From contig RXJR01000028.1 in NCBI GenBank assembly GCA_003963305.1, positions 1 through 64,000 on the forward strand: a DNA stretch of 64,000 nt, written 5' to 3'. This document shows, piece after piece, positions 43,879 through 53,800 of the stretch. The first letter of the stretch is position 1, and each line of letters opens with the position of its first letter. The position numbers and the translations under genes are program-made. Source of the DNA: Candidatus Melainabacteria bacterium (GTDB lineage Bacteria; Cyanobacteriota; Vampirovibrionia; Obscuribacterales; Obscuribacteraceae). The notes below the pieces were generated by a model that was not told the origin of the DNA, did no database searches, and saw only the letters and a list, made by a program, of their open reading frames with translations.

Positions 43879-45369
43879 TCAGTCTGCAAACTCGATTGTG
43901 GAAGGCAAAGTTGGATTCCGAAACTGTGATTGCCGCAAAAAGTCTTGCGCTTCGCCTGACTGATTAAGCTTGTGAAAGCAATACGCACGCGCGAGGTATG
44001 CCTGCCAGCAACCGGGATTGTCAACAAGCAACTCCTGTAATTCGCGATTGGCTGCCCCAATACTACCCATCTGCATTCGAATGATGGCTACGGGAATTTT
44101 GTACTGCGGATCGTTGAAATTGGCAGCCTTCATGGCAAAGGCACTTTGAAGCGCATCCTTCATCTCTTTCTCGGTTTTGTATACAGGAACCTTTGTAATT
44201 TTGCACAAATAAGCAAGGCTCAATTTGCCATCCCAGGCATCAGCAATCGCTTTCAATTTCTCCGCAGAAGGTGCAGAAGATTCAACTCCTTTTGTGGGAT
44301 TGACCATGGCAATTTGATTTTCAGGCACCATCAAGCCGCCACGCCCGAGACTATCAGGCTCCAGATCGGCTAACACTGTAGGAGGAAGCGGCTCAGGCTG
44401 CGCGGGTTTAACACCCAGCACAAGATCTCTTCCTGTCCACTTGCTGCGCAAAACAGGTGTCTGCGTTAAACCGGGATGATCTTGCTTCACTTCATCAGAA
44501 ATCTTTTCCTGTGCCTGTTTAAAAGCATCGGTCAAAGGCGTATTCGTACCTTTAGCTCTCAGACCCTCCAAAAGGTGTTTCGTAAAAACGCCATTGGAGT
44601 AACGTTTCGACTCCCATGATTGCTCTTCGGGCTCGCTCGAACAAATGACCATCTTGCCTGAACCTTCCGCCAGAGAGCTGGCATCGAAGTTTCCGGCGCG
44701 CATCATGCCTTTCGCGTTGGGATCGACACCACCACTATGACAGGCGTCCAAAATCAAAAGAACACGATCTGAAGCGACCCGATGTTTGATAATGCCAAGA
44801 ATTTCTTGCATATCTATACTGGTCGAATACAGGTCGTCAGGATCTGAATCGTAAGTGACGACATAGTTTTTGTGCTCAATTGCATCCATTTGTGATGGAC
44901 TTCCGTGACTGGAGATATAAATCACCACGAGATCGTCAGGCTTAACCATGCGAGTCAACAACTTGTTGCCCAATTCGGAACGCACGCGACGTTGAGTCGC
45001 CTTTTCATTAAGCAACAAGCGAACATGGTCAGGTGAAAAATTAGCTTCAGTCGTCAGGTATTGATAAAACGCTTTTGCATCTTCTGTGGCGTAACGCAGC
45101 TTCGGAATCTTGGCATTAGCAAACTGCGTCAAGCCTACTACAACAGCCCACTTATCACGTACGGGCCGCGTTGTATCAGAAATCGCAGCCTCGACCTGCG
45201 CGGCTGCAGGAACAATTGTCGGCGCAACCGCTGCCCCTTTACTCGCCGCCTGCGATTCGGGCGTCCGAACCGGCTGCGATGCTGCCAGACTCGACGCCGA
45301 AGCGACGGAAAGAACACCGGGAAGAAACACTGCTAGCAAAGCAACGGCGTTTTTTCGACCTTGCAACAT
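43879..45369 (-). CDS. exported caspase-like peptidase (C14) with TPR-like C-terminus
   Basis: 496 aa, ATG with AGAGG 7 nt upstream. Signal peptide at ~1-32 (NAVALLAVFLPGVLSVASA). An Ala/Pro-rich linker precedes the p20-like caspase domain (~72-290): KWAVVVGLTQFANAKIPKLR, YISSHGSPSQ (catalytic His155) and LLILDACHSGG (Cys210), with the acidic D-D-L-Y-S segment. The catalytic dyad is intact, so it should be an active Arg/Lys- or Asp-specific peptidase (orthocaspase/metacaspase-like). After a linker, residues ~375-480 contain a TPR-like helical pair (AIIRMQMGSIGAANRELQEL; WQAYLARAYCFHKLNQSGEA). Export separates it from cytoplasmic cell-death caspases. It is convergent with the DUF1501 gene (10-bp gap). 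Confidence 0.88.
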   Translation of the reverse strand: MLQGRKNAVALLAVFLPGVLSVASASSLAASQPVRTPESQAASKGAAVAPTIVPAAAQVEAAISDTTRPVRDKWAVVVGLTQFANAKIPKLRYATEDAKAFYQYLTTEANFSPDHVRLLLNEKATQRRVRSELGNKLLTRMVKPDDLVVIYISSHGSPSQMDAIEHKNYVVTYDSDPDDLYSTSIDMQEILGIIKHRVASDRVLLILDACHSGGVDPNAKGMMRAGNFDASSLAEGSGKMVICSSEPEEQSWESKRYSNGVFTKHLLEGLRAKGTNTPLTDAFKQAQEKISDEVKQDHPGLTQTPVLRSKWTGRDLVLGVKPAQPEPLPPTVLADLEPDSLGRGGLMVPENQIAMVNPTKGVESSAPSAEKLKAIADAWDGKLSLAYLCKITKVPVYKTEKEMKDALQSAFAMKAANFNDPQYKIPVAIIRMQMGSIGAANRELQELLVDNPGCWQAYLARAYCFHKLNQSGEAQDFLRQSQFRNPTLPSTIEFAD

Positions 45370-45630
45370 CCCACAACCTCTGGAACCTTAACCGTGATTC
45401 CATCGGTTTTATACCCAGCCGGCCGCTCAGAATTCGGATTAAACAGCCGAGTTTAACCGTTTATTCATGGGCTTCAGGCAATATACGCACCGCTCAAATT
45501 CTGCCAAACGTTTGCCAACCCGGTGTTCTATAACTGAAATATCGAGGGAATGACCGATAAACAGAGTTCGAACTGAGAACTCATACCTTTAACACGCCTT
45601 CTACCTGAACGAGATTCTCTGGGGGACCTC

Positions 45631-46770
45631 ATGGAAGAAACACGTCTACAAAATCAAAATATATCTATTCTGCTTGGAGAAAATCCAACGGCAGGAATGC
45701 GAATCATCAGGGCGATGCTGAAGGAAGCGATTGGCGAGAAAGCTGAGATCGCCGAAGTTGATACCTTCGCAGCTGCAGAAAAAGCTCTGGCAAACGAAAG
45801 ATTCGATCTTCTATTGCTGGATATGGACTTGCCTGACAGCCATCAGCTCAGGTCCGTTGAAGCTATCCGGGCTGTTACAAAAGCACCGCTAATAGTGCTG
45901 GGAAACACAAAAGACCACACTCTAGCGCTGAACATATTAAGAGCCGGCGCCGAAGACTTTCTGTGTAAAAACTCCATAAGCGCCTGCAGTTTATCGCGTG
46001 CAATCAGCTTTGCAATCGAAAGAAACAGCACTCGCATGGGAGAGTTGGAGCGATTGCAGCTGTTAGAGCTGCGCGAAGACTTTATGCTCACCTTGACGCA
46101 TGATCTGAAGAATCCTCTTCTTGGTGCCAACAGACTGATCGATTTGATTGCCGGCGGAAACACAGGCATATCGATTGAGGAACAAAGAAGCCTTCTCTAC
46201 CAGATTAAAGACAGTAACGAGAGTCTTCTCGCACTAGTTCAAAGTCTCTACGAAGTTTATAAATACGAAAGAGATCTCCAACAACTGCACCTCGAAAAGA
46301 CCGATCTGCTGGCAGTCGTGAATCACTATCTACGCTCCGTACGACATCTCATGGAAGACAAACGCATCGTCACGCACGTAGTAAACAATGCTCATAATGC
46401 CGTGGTTTTAGCAGATTCACTATCCATCTCGAGAGTAGTGCAGAATCTGATTGAGAACGCCATAAAATTCTCACCAATCGACGGAAGAGTGGAAATCAAC
46501 CTGAGAACTGAAGCTGACCACGTAACCTTACACGTTGCCGACGAAGGTCCTGGAATCGAACCTCAAGACCTGCAGAAATTATTCTTGCGCTTCTACCAGG
46601 GACGTCCAGGTCGCTCCTACGATTATGGAATGGGACTCGGTCTGTATCTTTGTCGGCAAATCGTAGAAGCCCACAGCGGCAAAATCTGGTGCGCGCCGAA
46701 CGAAGAAACCGGGACAGTATTCACCGTCAGCCTACCCGCAACAGTACAGCCGGCAGGACCAGGTCAATGA
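45631..46770 (+). CDS. hybrid protein: N-terminal receiver plus histidine kinase
   Basis: 379 aa, ATG 5 nt after GGGGGA. Residues ~10-130 are a receiver domain (phospho-acceptor Asp64 in LLLLDMDLPDS, Lys113 in FLCKNSI), but the usual N-terminal acidic pair is reduced to a single Glu (LLGENP). Residues ~145-215 are the HisKA dimerisation helix with His157 (LTLTHDLKNPL). Residues ~250-370 are the HATPase: N box LIENAIKFSP, G1 VADEGPGIEP, G2 GMGLGLYLCRQIVE. The protein is soluble, with no membrane helix or PAS domain. The receiver-first order is the layout of phosphorelay kinases controlled by an upstream kinase. No cognate output regulator is adjacent; the nearest is at 54.2 kb. Confidence 0.92.
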   Translation: MEETRLQNQNISILLGENPTAGMRIIRAMLKEAIGEKAEIAEVDTFAAAEKALANERFDLLLLDMDLPDSHQLRSVEAIRAVTKAPLIVLGNTKDHTLALNILRAGAEDFLCKNSISACSLSRAISFAIERNSTRMGELERLQLLELREDFMLTLTHDLKNPLLGANRLIDLIAGGNTGISIEEQRSLLYQIKDSNESLLALVQSLYEVYKYERDLQQLHLEKTDLLAVVNHYLRSVRHLMEDKRIVTHVVNNAHNAVVLADSLSISRVVQNLIENAIKFSPIDGRVEINLRTEADHVTLHVADEGPGIEPQDLQKLFLRFYQGRPGRSYDYGMGLGLYLCRQIVEAHSGKIWCAPNEETGTVFTVSLPATVQPAGPGQ

Positions 46771-46776
46771 TAAATA

Positions 46777-46793
46777 TGGCAGCCAGGCTGCCA
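46777..46793. terminator. short hairpin between convergent genes
   Basis: Stem TGGCAG/CTGCCA with a 5-nt loop, 7 bp after the kinase stop and 50 bp before the end of the convergent transporter gene. No T-run, so it is a weak candidate. Confidence 0.3.
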
Positions 46794-46842
46794 GCAAATG
46801 GACCGATCCGGAATATGGTTGTCTCACTGGCAGCGTGGCAAA

Positions 46843-48294
46843 CTATTCCTGGCTGGAAAGCGGGGGTGAAATCGATTCTAGCGATTGGCGCTCCGCAGCA
46901 ACACCGAAGAAATGCTCGGTTATAGCAGCGAACATCATCAAAGCAGCTCCGGAGTAATAGCCAAGCGATAGAGTGTAGCGCGAACCAGTGGCAATTAAAC
47001 TTGCAAAAATAGACGGCGCAAAAACTCCACCGACAAGCGTTCCTGCCGCATAAAATATGGCAATTGCCAGAGCTCTCATCTCAAGCGGAAACAACTCGCT
47101 CACGGTCAAGTATGCGGCACTGGCTGCAGACGATGCGATGAAAAATATAGCGACCCAGGCGACCGATTGCGTAATTGATGATAAAAGGTCGAACTGAAAT
47201 AAAACGGCACTGATCGCAAGAAGCAACCCAGAGGCACCGTAAGTAAAAATGATCATCGGTTTCCGGCCGACGGCATCGAAAAAGTGCCCGAGTAATATCG
47301 GTCCAAGCAGATTGCCTAGCGCAAAAGGAAGAATGTACCAACTGACTGTCTCAGCCGGAACATTGTAAAACTTATTCAAAACCAGAGCGTAAGTAAAAAA
47401 TATCGCGTTATAGAAAAACGCCTGCGAACTCATCAATACTAATCCTAGAAAAGTTCGCTTACGCTGATCAACCAGCAAAGTCTTGAAAATCTGTTTCCAG
47501 GGTGTACCTGTGTGAATTGCAATGCGTAAAGGCTTCTCCTCGATCTCCGCCAGTGCCGCACCGCCTGCGGTGACCTGCTGCTCGATTGCTGAAACGATCG
47601 CCTCGGCCTCTTCATTACGCCCATGCACCATGAGCCAGCGCGGACTCTCGGGCACCCAGTGCCGGATCAACAGAACACCCAAACCAAGAACGGCACCGAT
47701 AGCGTACGAAACTCTCCACCCCAGCCAGGTCGGAATGATTTTATCGTCCAGCAGAATCACTGTTGCCCCGGCACCAAGCATGGCACCCAACCAATATGTA
47801 GAGTTGATGATCAAATCAACCTGCCCTCTGACTCTGGCCGGAATCAACTCATCAATTGCAGAGTTGATAGCGGCGTATTCGCCACCAATTCCAGAACCTG
47901 CCAGCCACATAAAAGCAGCGTAACTGTAAAAATTCCAGGCGAAAGCAGTCAACGCAGCAGCAGCAAGATAAACAGAAAGCGTTATATAGAACAGCTTCTT
48001 TCGACCAAATCTGTCTGTGGCATAACCAAAAACAAGAGCACCAAGCACAGCACCTGAAAGATAACAGGAAGCGCTCATACCGACTTCAACTGCTGTCAGC
48101 CCCAATGCCTGAGGCTTCTGCAAAACTGCTCCAATAGCTCCTGCCAGCGTCACTTGCAGCCCATCAAGTATCCACGTTACACCTAAGCCAATAACTACCA
48201 ACCAGTGCCATCTGCTCCAGGGCAAACGATCCATCCGCTGCGGAACGTTTGTTTCTATCCAGGTCGGCGTGGCGACAGAATCCGAATCAGCCAT
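46843..48294 (-). CDS. MFS transporter (sugar/organic acid porter type)
   Basis: 483 aa; the ATG at 48294 has GGAG 5-6 nt before it (a start at 48327 is also in frame). Twelve hydrophobic helices. The loop 2-3 signature GYATDRFGRKKLFYI and its second-half counterpart GHFFDAVGRKPMIIF are the MFS motif A; WVPESPRWLMVHGRNEEAEA is the sugar-porter PESPRWL motif at the centre. The N-terminal ~35 residues are polar, and the short cytoplasmic tail is Ser-rich. Close pattern matches are to SV2-like and metabolite:H+ symporters; the substrate cannot be read from sequence. It is convergent with the kinase gene. Confidence 0.9.
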   Translation of the reverse strand: MADSDSVATPTWIETNVPQRMDRLPWSRWHWLVVIGLGVTWILDGLQVTLAGAIGAVLQKPQALGLTAVEVGMSASCYLSGAVLGALVFGYATDRFGRKKLFYITLSVYLAAAALTAFAWNFYSYAAFMWLAGSGIGGEYAAINSAIDELIPARVRGQVDLIINSTYWLGAMLGAGATVILLDDKIIPTWLGWRVSYAIGAVLGLGVLLIRHWVPESPRWLMVHGRNEEAEAIVSAIEQQVTAGGAALAEIEEKPLRIAIHTGTPWKQIFKTLLVDQRKRTFLGLVLMSSQAFFYNAIFFTYALVLNKFYNVPAETVSWYILPFALGNLLGPILLGHFFDAVGRKPMIIFTYGASGLLLAISAVLFQFDLLSSITQSVAWVAIFFIASSAASAAYLTVSELFPLEMRALAIAIFYAAGTLVGGVFAPSIFASLIATGSRYTLSLGYYSGAALMMFAAITEHFFGVAAERQSLESISPPLSSQE

Positions 48295-48357
48295 AGATTC
48301 TCCACAAGCATTAACCAGACAGGGCAAGTAAGCCGTGTATTATAAACCGTTTGCCAA

Positions 48358-49578
48358 TCAAAAAACCTTTCGTCCGGCGGCAAATTCAATTCTTTCTTTC
48401 AATGTTGGATGAGTAAATAGAAAAAACTTGATCAGCGCAGGCGGATCGGGCTCGCTCAAATTTTTCTCCGCAAACGCGACAAACAAATTCGCCATCGCTA
48501 AACGATTCTCAGTCAACATCAGTCCATACTTATCTGCCTGATGCTCCTGATAGCGAGAAACATAATTGACTAACGGCATGCTAATAAATCCAATCGATAA
48601 GCTCAGCATCATCAACACCGGGGCGACGGCATAGTCAGTCAAACCACCTACACCCCAGCGCTTTGGCAACATACTGATGAACCGGTTAGCGCCGAAATAT
48701 CCGAAGGGCACAATAACCAGAGCTGCCAACACCGACATGGCAAAACCCCAGTAGATATGATTGAGCACGTAGTGCCCGATCTCGTGTCCCACCACGGAAA
48801 GTACCTGATCCTCAGGCAAGCCCTTGATCGTGCTGTCCCAAAGTACAATCCGTGATGACCCCCCAATGCCAGTTACATAAGCGTTCATTTTATTAGTTTG
48901 CTTACTTTTGTCTGCAACAAGAATTACTGCATTAGGAATATTTGCTTTGATGGAAAGGGCTCTGATCTTAGATTTCAGACTGCCATCAGCCATAGGCGTA
49001 AATTTGTTGAATATAGGGTCAATGACGATCGGCTCGGCAAAGATTGCTAACGCTATCACAGGAATTGTAATCAACCATAGAACAAATGGCCAGTGAACGC
49101 GAAAACGTCTGACGACAGAGAAGAAAATAGTCAGAACAATACAATTAATCACCGCAGAAACTGCTGTTCCCTTCGCCTTGTCCACAAGGAAGTCACTGAG
49201 CGATTGCTGCGATAAATTAAAGGCATGCTCAAGGTAATATCCGCTGCCAACAGACAACGGAAGTGTCAACAAAGTAACTGTCAGCGTCAACAGGACACTA
49301 AATATTGCAACCTGAATCAGCTGATTTCGATTAGCTCGAATTGAATAATCACGCAAGCGCGAAGCAATGTTCAACTGCATAATCAAAAATAAAACTGATA
49401 GCAAATAAAACACAGAGAAAAAAACCAGCGCATAACGTATACGCGAATATCGCAGCATCGAATCAGTGATCTCAGGCAATCGCAGTTCTTCGAGATTCTT
49501 TGCCATCATCTTTGCCAAAACAGGACCATCAAAAGAGCTATCCACCTGCAGAGAATGCTGATGACGTGCGGGTAACAA
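48358..49578 (-). CDS. M48-family (Ste24-type) membrane metalloprotease
   Basis: 406 aa counted from the TTG at 49578; GTG 49545 and ATG 49509 are alternative starts, the last closest to conserved sequence. Several transmembrane helices (YALVFFSVFYLLSVLFLIMQ; FSVLLTLTVTLLTLPLSVGS; VINCIVLTIFFSVV; FVLWLITIPVIALAIF). The catalytic site is SVVGHEIGHYVLNHIYWGF (HEIGH zinc motif), with the third ligand Glu in YQEHQADKYGLMLT. TGIGGSSRIVLWDSTIKGLP and VLVADKSKQTNKMNAYVTG are typical of CAAX prenyl protease 1. In bacteria such proteases act in membrane protein quality control. Single gene, divergent from the thioredoxin-fold gene across 141 bp. Confidence 0.92.
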   Translation of the reverse strand: MLPARHQHSLQVDSSFDGPVLAKMMAKNLEELRLPEITDSMLRYSRIRYALVFFSVFYLLSVLFLIMQLNIASRLRDYSIRANRNQLIQVAIFSVLLTLTVTLLTLPLSVGSGYYLEHAFNLSQQSLSDFLVDKAKGTAVSAVINCIVLTIFFSVVRRFRVHWPFVLWLITIPVIALAIFAEPIVIDPIFNKFTPMADGSLKSKIRALSIKANIPNAVILVADKSKQTNKMNAYVTGIGGSSRIVLWDSTIKGLPEDQVLSVVGHEIGHYVLNHIYWGFAMSVLAALVIVPFGYFGANRFISMLPKRWGVGGLTDYAVAPVLMMLSLSIGFISMPLVNYVSRYQEHQADKYGLMLTENRLAMANLFVAFAEKNLSEPDPPALIKFFLFTHPTLKERIEFAAGRKVF

Positions 49579-49719
49579 CTATCTATCTGTCCCGATCACG
49601 AAACGCCATTTGTTTCATTATAAGCGAACGAAACGCTCAAATAGTGACAATTTGGACACAAATTCCACATATCATTCTAGTCCTCAGCCAAACAAATATC
49701 TTAGAACAGGAGACGCTTT

Positions 49720-50400
49720 ATGAGTCTTGACAGCGTGGTTGATCTGCCACCAGCTCCCGCAAGCAATGACATGCCACTGAACAAGCAAGTCGGCAAGGAG
49801 ATGAGCTCACCAACAAAAACCTCAAATCCGATCGATGTGGATTGTGAGAAAAATCCTTCCAGTGAAAAATGCTTACCAAAGTTCCAGATCGTGGAAAATC
49901 TGCCATTGCTTCAAAGAATCGAAGACAGGCAGAAACACCTGGCTCCCCTCACCGACGAGATTCTGAAGAGCAGAGAGAAAGCCCATCATAACGAAGCTTT
50001 GAGAGCGGCAGGAAAAATCCCAGAAGGAGCTCCTGTCGATGTGGCACCAACTATCAATCGCCCAGCACCAGAGAAAGCACCTCAGGTCTACGATGCCGGT
50101 GGCCTGGATGTGGCGCGCCAACGTGCTCGTGACGAAGGCAAGAATCTGGTCATCGAAGTATATGGGGAACACTGCACATACTGCAAACAACAAGATGCAA
50201 CCATGGAAGACAGAGAAGTTAAAGCAATGCTCCAGAATGCAATTGTTGTGAAGATCAACGGAGATCAAAACCGAGATTTAGTACAACAATTTGGAGTGAC
50301 AGGCTATCCAACTACCGAAATCTACAAACCAGGACAGAGCGAACCACTCCGCTATAGCGGAGCGATGAGAAAGAGAGATTTCCTGAATGCATTGAGATAG
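49720..50400 (+). CDS. thioredoxin-fold protein with a long polar N-terminus
   Basis: 226 aa, ATG with AGGAG 7-8 nt upstream. Residues 1-~125 are polar, charged and probably disordered (ASNDMPLNKQVGKEMSSPTK), with no signal peptide. Residues ~127-226 are a thioredoxin fold: NLVIEVYGEHCTYCKQQDAT with a CTYC redox pair, EVKAMLQNAIVVKINGDQNR, and the cis-Pro loop VTGYPTTEIYKPG. This resembles thioredoxin_7/DsbD-gamma-like domains. Without a signal it is cytoplasmic, or it leaves by another route. The CxxC implies disulfide reductase activity. Just downstream are a broken small ORF and the convergent RHS-papain gene, whose active-site Cys could be a client (speculative). Confidence 0.85.
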   Translation: MSLDSVVDLPPAPASNDMPLNKQVGKEMSSPTKTSNPIDVDCEKNPSSEKCLPKFQIVENLPLLQRIEDRQKHLAPLTDEILKSREKAHHNEALRAAGKIPEGAPVDVAPTINRPAPEKAPQVYDAGGLDVARQRARDEGKNLVIEVYGEHCTYCKQQDATMEDREVKAMLQNAIVVKINGDQNRDLVQQFGVTGYPTTEIYKPGQSEPLRYSGAMRKRDFLNALR

Positions 50401-50488
50401 ATAACAGACTACAGATTTATGGGTACGTTTCGCAAGGCACGCTAGTCGAGCCTTGCGTTAACGTTTCAAGCTGGACAGCAGGCTAGCG

Positions 50489-50494
50489 TATAAT
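50489..50494 (+). promoter_or_regulatory. TATAAT -10 element
   Basis: Perfect TATAAT in the 432-bp spacer 50401-50832, with only a weak TTTCAA (50464-50469, 19-bp spacer) as -35. It would start a transcript near 50501, through the small secreted-protein reading frame that follows. Confidence 0.35.
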
Positions 50495-50495
50495 A

Positions 50496-50793
50496 GTGAC
50501 TTGGTTTTCGAAGCTGCGAAGGGTTTAGATAAGCTTCCAGGCGCGTTCTCTGGTCGCCACAAACAATTAGTCTGCTGCTCGCTCTTGTCACCGTTCACGG
50601 TGCTCCCAGCTTGCTGGCGGACAATGTCACCAGAGCCTCAGCCGGAAACACTGAGGCTTCGCATCTGCAGCAGAAGAGCGCATCTGGAACAGCGACAATT
50701 TATAGCGACAGGTTCAACGAACGCAAAAACTACGACCGGAGAAAAGTTTCGCCAGGGCAAATTGAGCGCGCATCACAGGCAAAGGCGAAGTAG
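50496..50793 (+). pseudogene. small secreted protein gene with a disrupted start
   Basis: A frame open from 50533 to TAG at 50791-50793 encodes RRVLWSPQTISLLLALVTVH, a plausible signal peptide with cleavage near LLA, then a polar ~55-residue tail (SHLQQKSASGTATIYSDRFN). No ATG, GTG or TTG precedes the hydrophobic segment in this frame. A GTG at 50496 in another frame gives MTWFSKLRRV then stop; deleting the 22 bases 50526-50547 would join MTWFSKLRRV to LWSPQTIS and give a perfect signal peptide. This suggests a small frame-shifting insertion in a once-intact gene, or a sequence error. The -10 at 50489 is too close to that GTG, a point against it. Confidence 0.3.
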
Positions 50794-50832
50794 AAGCAAC
50801 TGTAGCTGGTAAATAACCAAATCAGGGTTGTA

Positions 50833-53800
50833 CTATCTTCTGAAAAACCAGCGACGGCGTCCAGCAAAGCGGCGCTCTGGATTGTCGTTATCGGGACGGT
50901 TGTTCGGTCGGAAATCGGATGGCTTGATGGCGTCGCCGACTACTTTGAAGTCATTGCCGATACCTGGGAAGAAGCGCTTGTTGATCTGTGCCGATTCACC
51001 ATTATCCAACCATGATTTCAGGTCGCGAATTACAGCCACGACACGATCGCCGCGACCATTGTCGTTATATTGATTTCCTCTGATCAGCAGCCACTGGTCT
51101 CGCTCTTTTCGCAAAGCCCAGGTGGCCACGTGATTAGGTCCACCGTCTCGCTGCGCACCACCAGCATGAAGCAGAGCAGCTCTCTGAGCGCGATTGCTTG
51201 GATAACCGTTAACGACCGTCAATTCGTCGCCTGTTACTCTTCGCAAGATCTCTTTCTGTCCGCCGCCACCATATCTGATGCGACCCACATCGCCGGCTCT
51301 ACCATAGTTGGCCCCGCGATCCATAGCCGCCATTGTGGCATCTAACCTGTGAGCGACCGGGCTGGGCAAAGAGGTGCCGGTCGCGTTTTCGATCGTCCAG
51401 CCTGCTCCCTGGTATTGGTTGCTAATTGCCAAATTTCCAGAATTGAAATTATACGTGTTACGCTGCAGGTCAGTATAACTGCCGGTCAACGATACATCGG
51501 CAAGCACTTTCGCCACAGCATCAGGATGCTCACCTATTCCGCAAGGTACATAACCAGACTGCAACCAGCAAGAGCCCCATCCTTCCTGAGTAACGGTTTC
51601 AGGCTCCATGGCATGATACATGTAAGTCTCGCCGAAGTTAACACGCACAGACTTGCTGTCGAACGTCTTAGGATCATCGGACGCCACCATTCGCGTCAAA
51701 TTGTCATAGGTAGCCTTGATCCGCTGCTCGACTTGAGCTCTAACCGTCTCAGGATTCTCCAGAGTACTTCGGCGTTCAATCGAGTTGATCATACGCGTTT
51801 CAAATGCACTCGCCATACTCTCAAGACGCTGGCTCCGAGCAGGATCATTAAACGCATCGCGCATAACATCCAGGTAGCGGGTTCGCGCCTCATCAACGTC
51901 TGCGGAAATGAATCCGTTGTCAGCGATACGCACACCGTCTCCCGCTTTGGAAACGACTTTTCTACCGTCGCCGCTCAAATAAGAGTAATTGCCCAGCTCA
52001 TCTATTTGCACATCATGTCGGGCAAATTTTTGCGTCAGCTTGCCATCTTTCTCGCCGATAACTGCAAAAGTTCCCTGCCAATTTTCACCCGTCTCCCATT
52101 TGCGGGTAACAGTTTTTTCACCAATGACCATTGTGTCGCTGATTGAAACTGCTTCATTAGTGGCTGGGTTGTATTCGATATCACGAACTGCACCGGCAAG
52201 CGTTGTTATCCTGGCTGGCTTGCCCGCATCGTTACACTCTACGTGTGAAAAATCCGCCGTTTCGATCTGGCGCTTACCATCTGCTGACACATGAATCAGA
52301 TCCCCGCGAGCAGTAAGCTCAACACGTTTTTCGTTCGACAAATCAACTTGCTTTTCCGGCTTTCCTTGAATTCTATCGCTGTAGCCGACGATCTCTCCGT
52401 CCTTATATTGAAAAGTTCGCACGTTATTGTCTTTGCTGCGAGCAACCAGATTCTGGTTCACATCATATTTGAGAACTGAACCATCCTGAGCCCTGATAGT
52501 GGTCGAACTATCGGTCAGCACAGTAACGGTAGTTCCATCTACTCGCTGGAACGACAATTCACCGTTGCCTTTGACCGGCATCTCGGATGAAGGTTTGACA
52601 GAAGGATCATCACAATTCCACAACCTACTTTTCAGATCATAGTCGAAACGAAGCTGTGAACCATCAGGCATGACAGTAGAAACTCTGACACTGTCGCCAT
52701 TTTTACTCCAGACAATACCTGTGTGATCTGCACGCTCAATCTCTGAAAATAGTTTTTTGTCGTCAAAGAATAACTTGGACCCATCGGGATTCTCGCGCGA
52801 GTAATTTATTCTTTCCTGCGCATCTACGTTTCGCCACAGGTTGTTGGGATTGTCTTTCTTGTCGCCTGAGAACATACTCCAGCTGCCATCAAGACCGGTT
52901 TTTAAATCACCGTGCCAGAGCCCGAGTGACTTATCACCCTGCATGCATTTCCATTCGTCATCTTTTGTTCGTTCGTAAGTTTTACTAATTTCCCCTTTCG
53001 CGTTCAGCTCGGTAAATTTTGAAACCCTGGTTGTATTGCCCTCATATTCGAACTGACGAGCAGTACCGTCAGCCTTGGTAAAGAGCGACAGTCGCCCTTC
53101 GCTGTCGTATGTGACTTTGGTTTTATTGTCACCGGCTGATACCACATGCGAACCATCACCGGCTATCACATGGTCCAGTCCGTCTTCGGATTTATACTTG
53201 AGGTTACCGTTTTGATCGATGGAAAGATTTTTGCGAACTTCATCGCTTCCCTGGCGACCGAAGTCGCCACTCTCATTGCGCGTCCATGTCGTCGAGTGTT
53301 TGTCCTTAGTCTCTTTTATAGTTTCGAGCTTTCCATCTTTGTCATATGTGCAATCGATGCGTGTTCCGTCAGCACGCTTAAGACGGTTAAGAGACTTATC
53401 CTCGTTAAACTGAAGAGCCGCTCCTGAAGCAAGACGCTTCTCGTCAACGACGTTTCCATGCACGTCTTCAACGCGCCACGAACCGTCTTTGTGCTGCACA
53501 GCAAAGTCGCCGTTTGCTTTCAGGTCTACTTTTCCGGGAAGGTAATAGCGTGCGCCTTCTTTCTCCAGATACCATTTATCAGAGCGCTCATTGCGCCTGA
53601 GATGAATCTCTTCCCCGGTGACTTTATCACTCCGGTCTACTGAGATGAGCTGATTTTTGTCGTTATAACCATACTGATGACGCTTCCCGGGGCTGTCGTA
53701 AAACTCCACCGTTGTCAAATTGCCTGCATCATCATGCGTCTTCAAAGTGCCGTCTTTGTCGACGATCCGCACCACCGGTGAGTCGGTGTCGGCCGACCCA

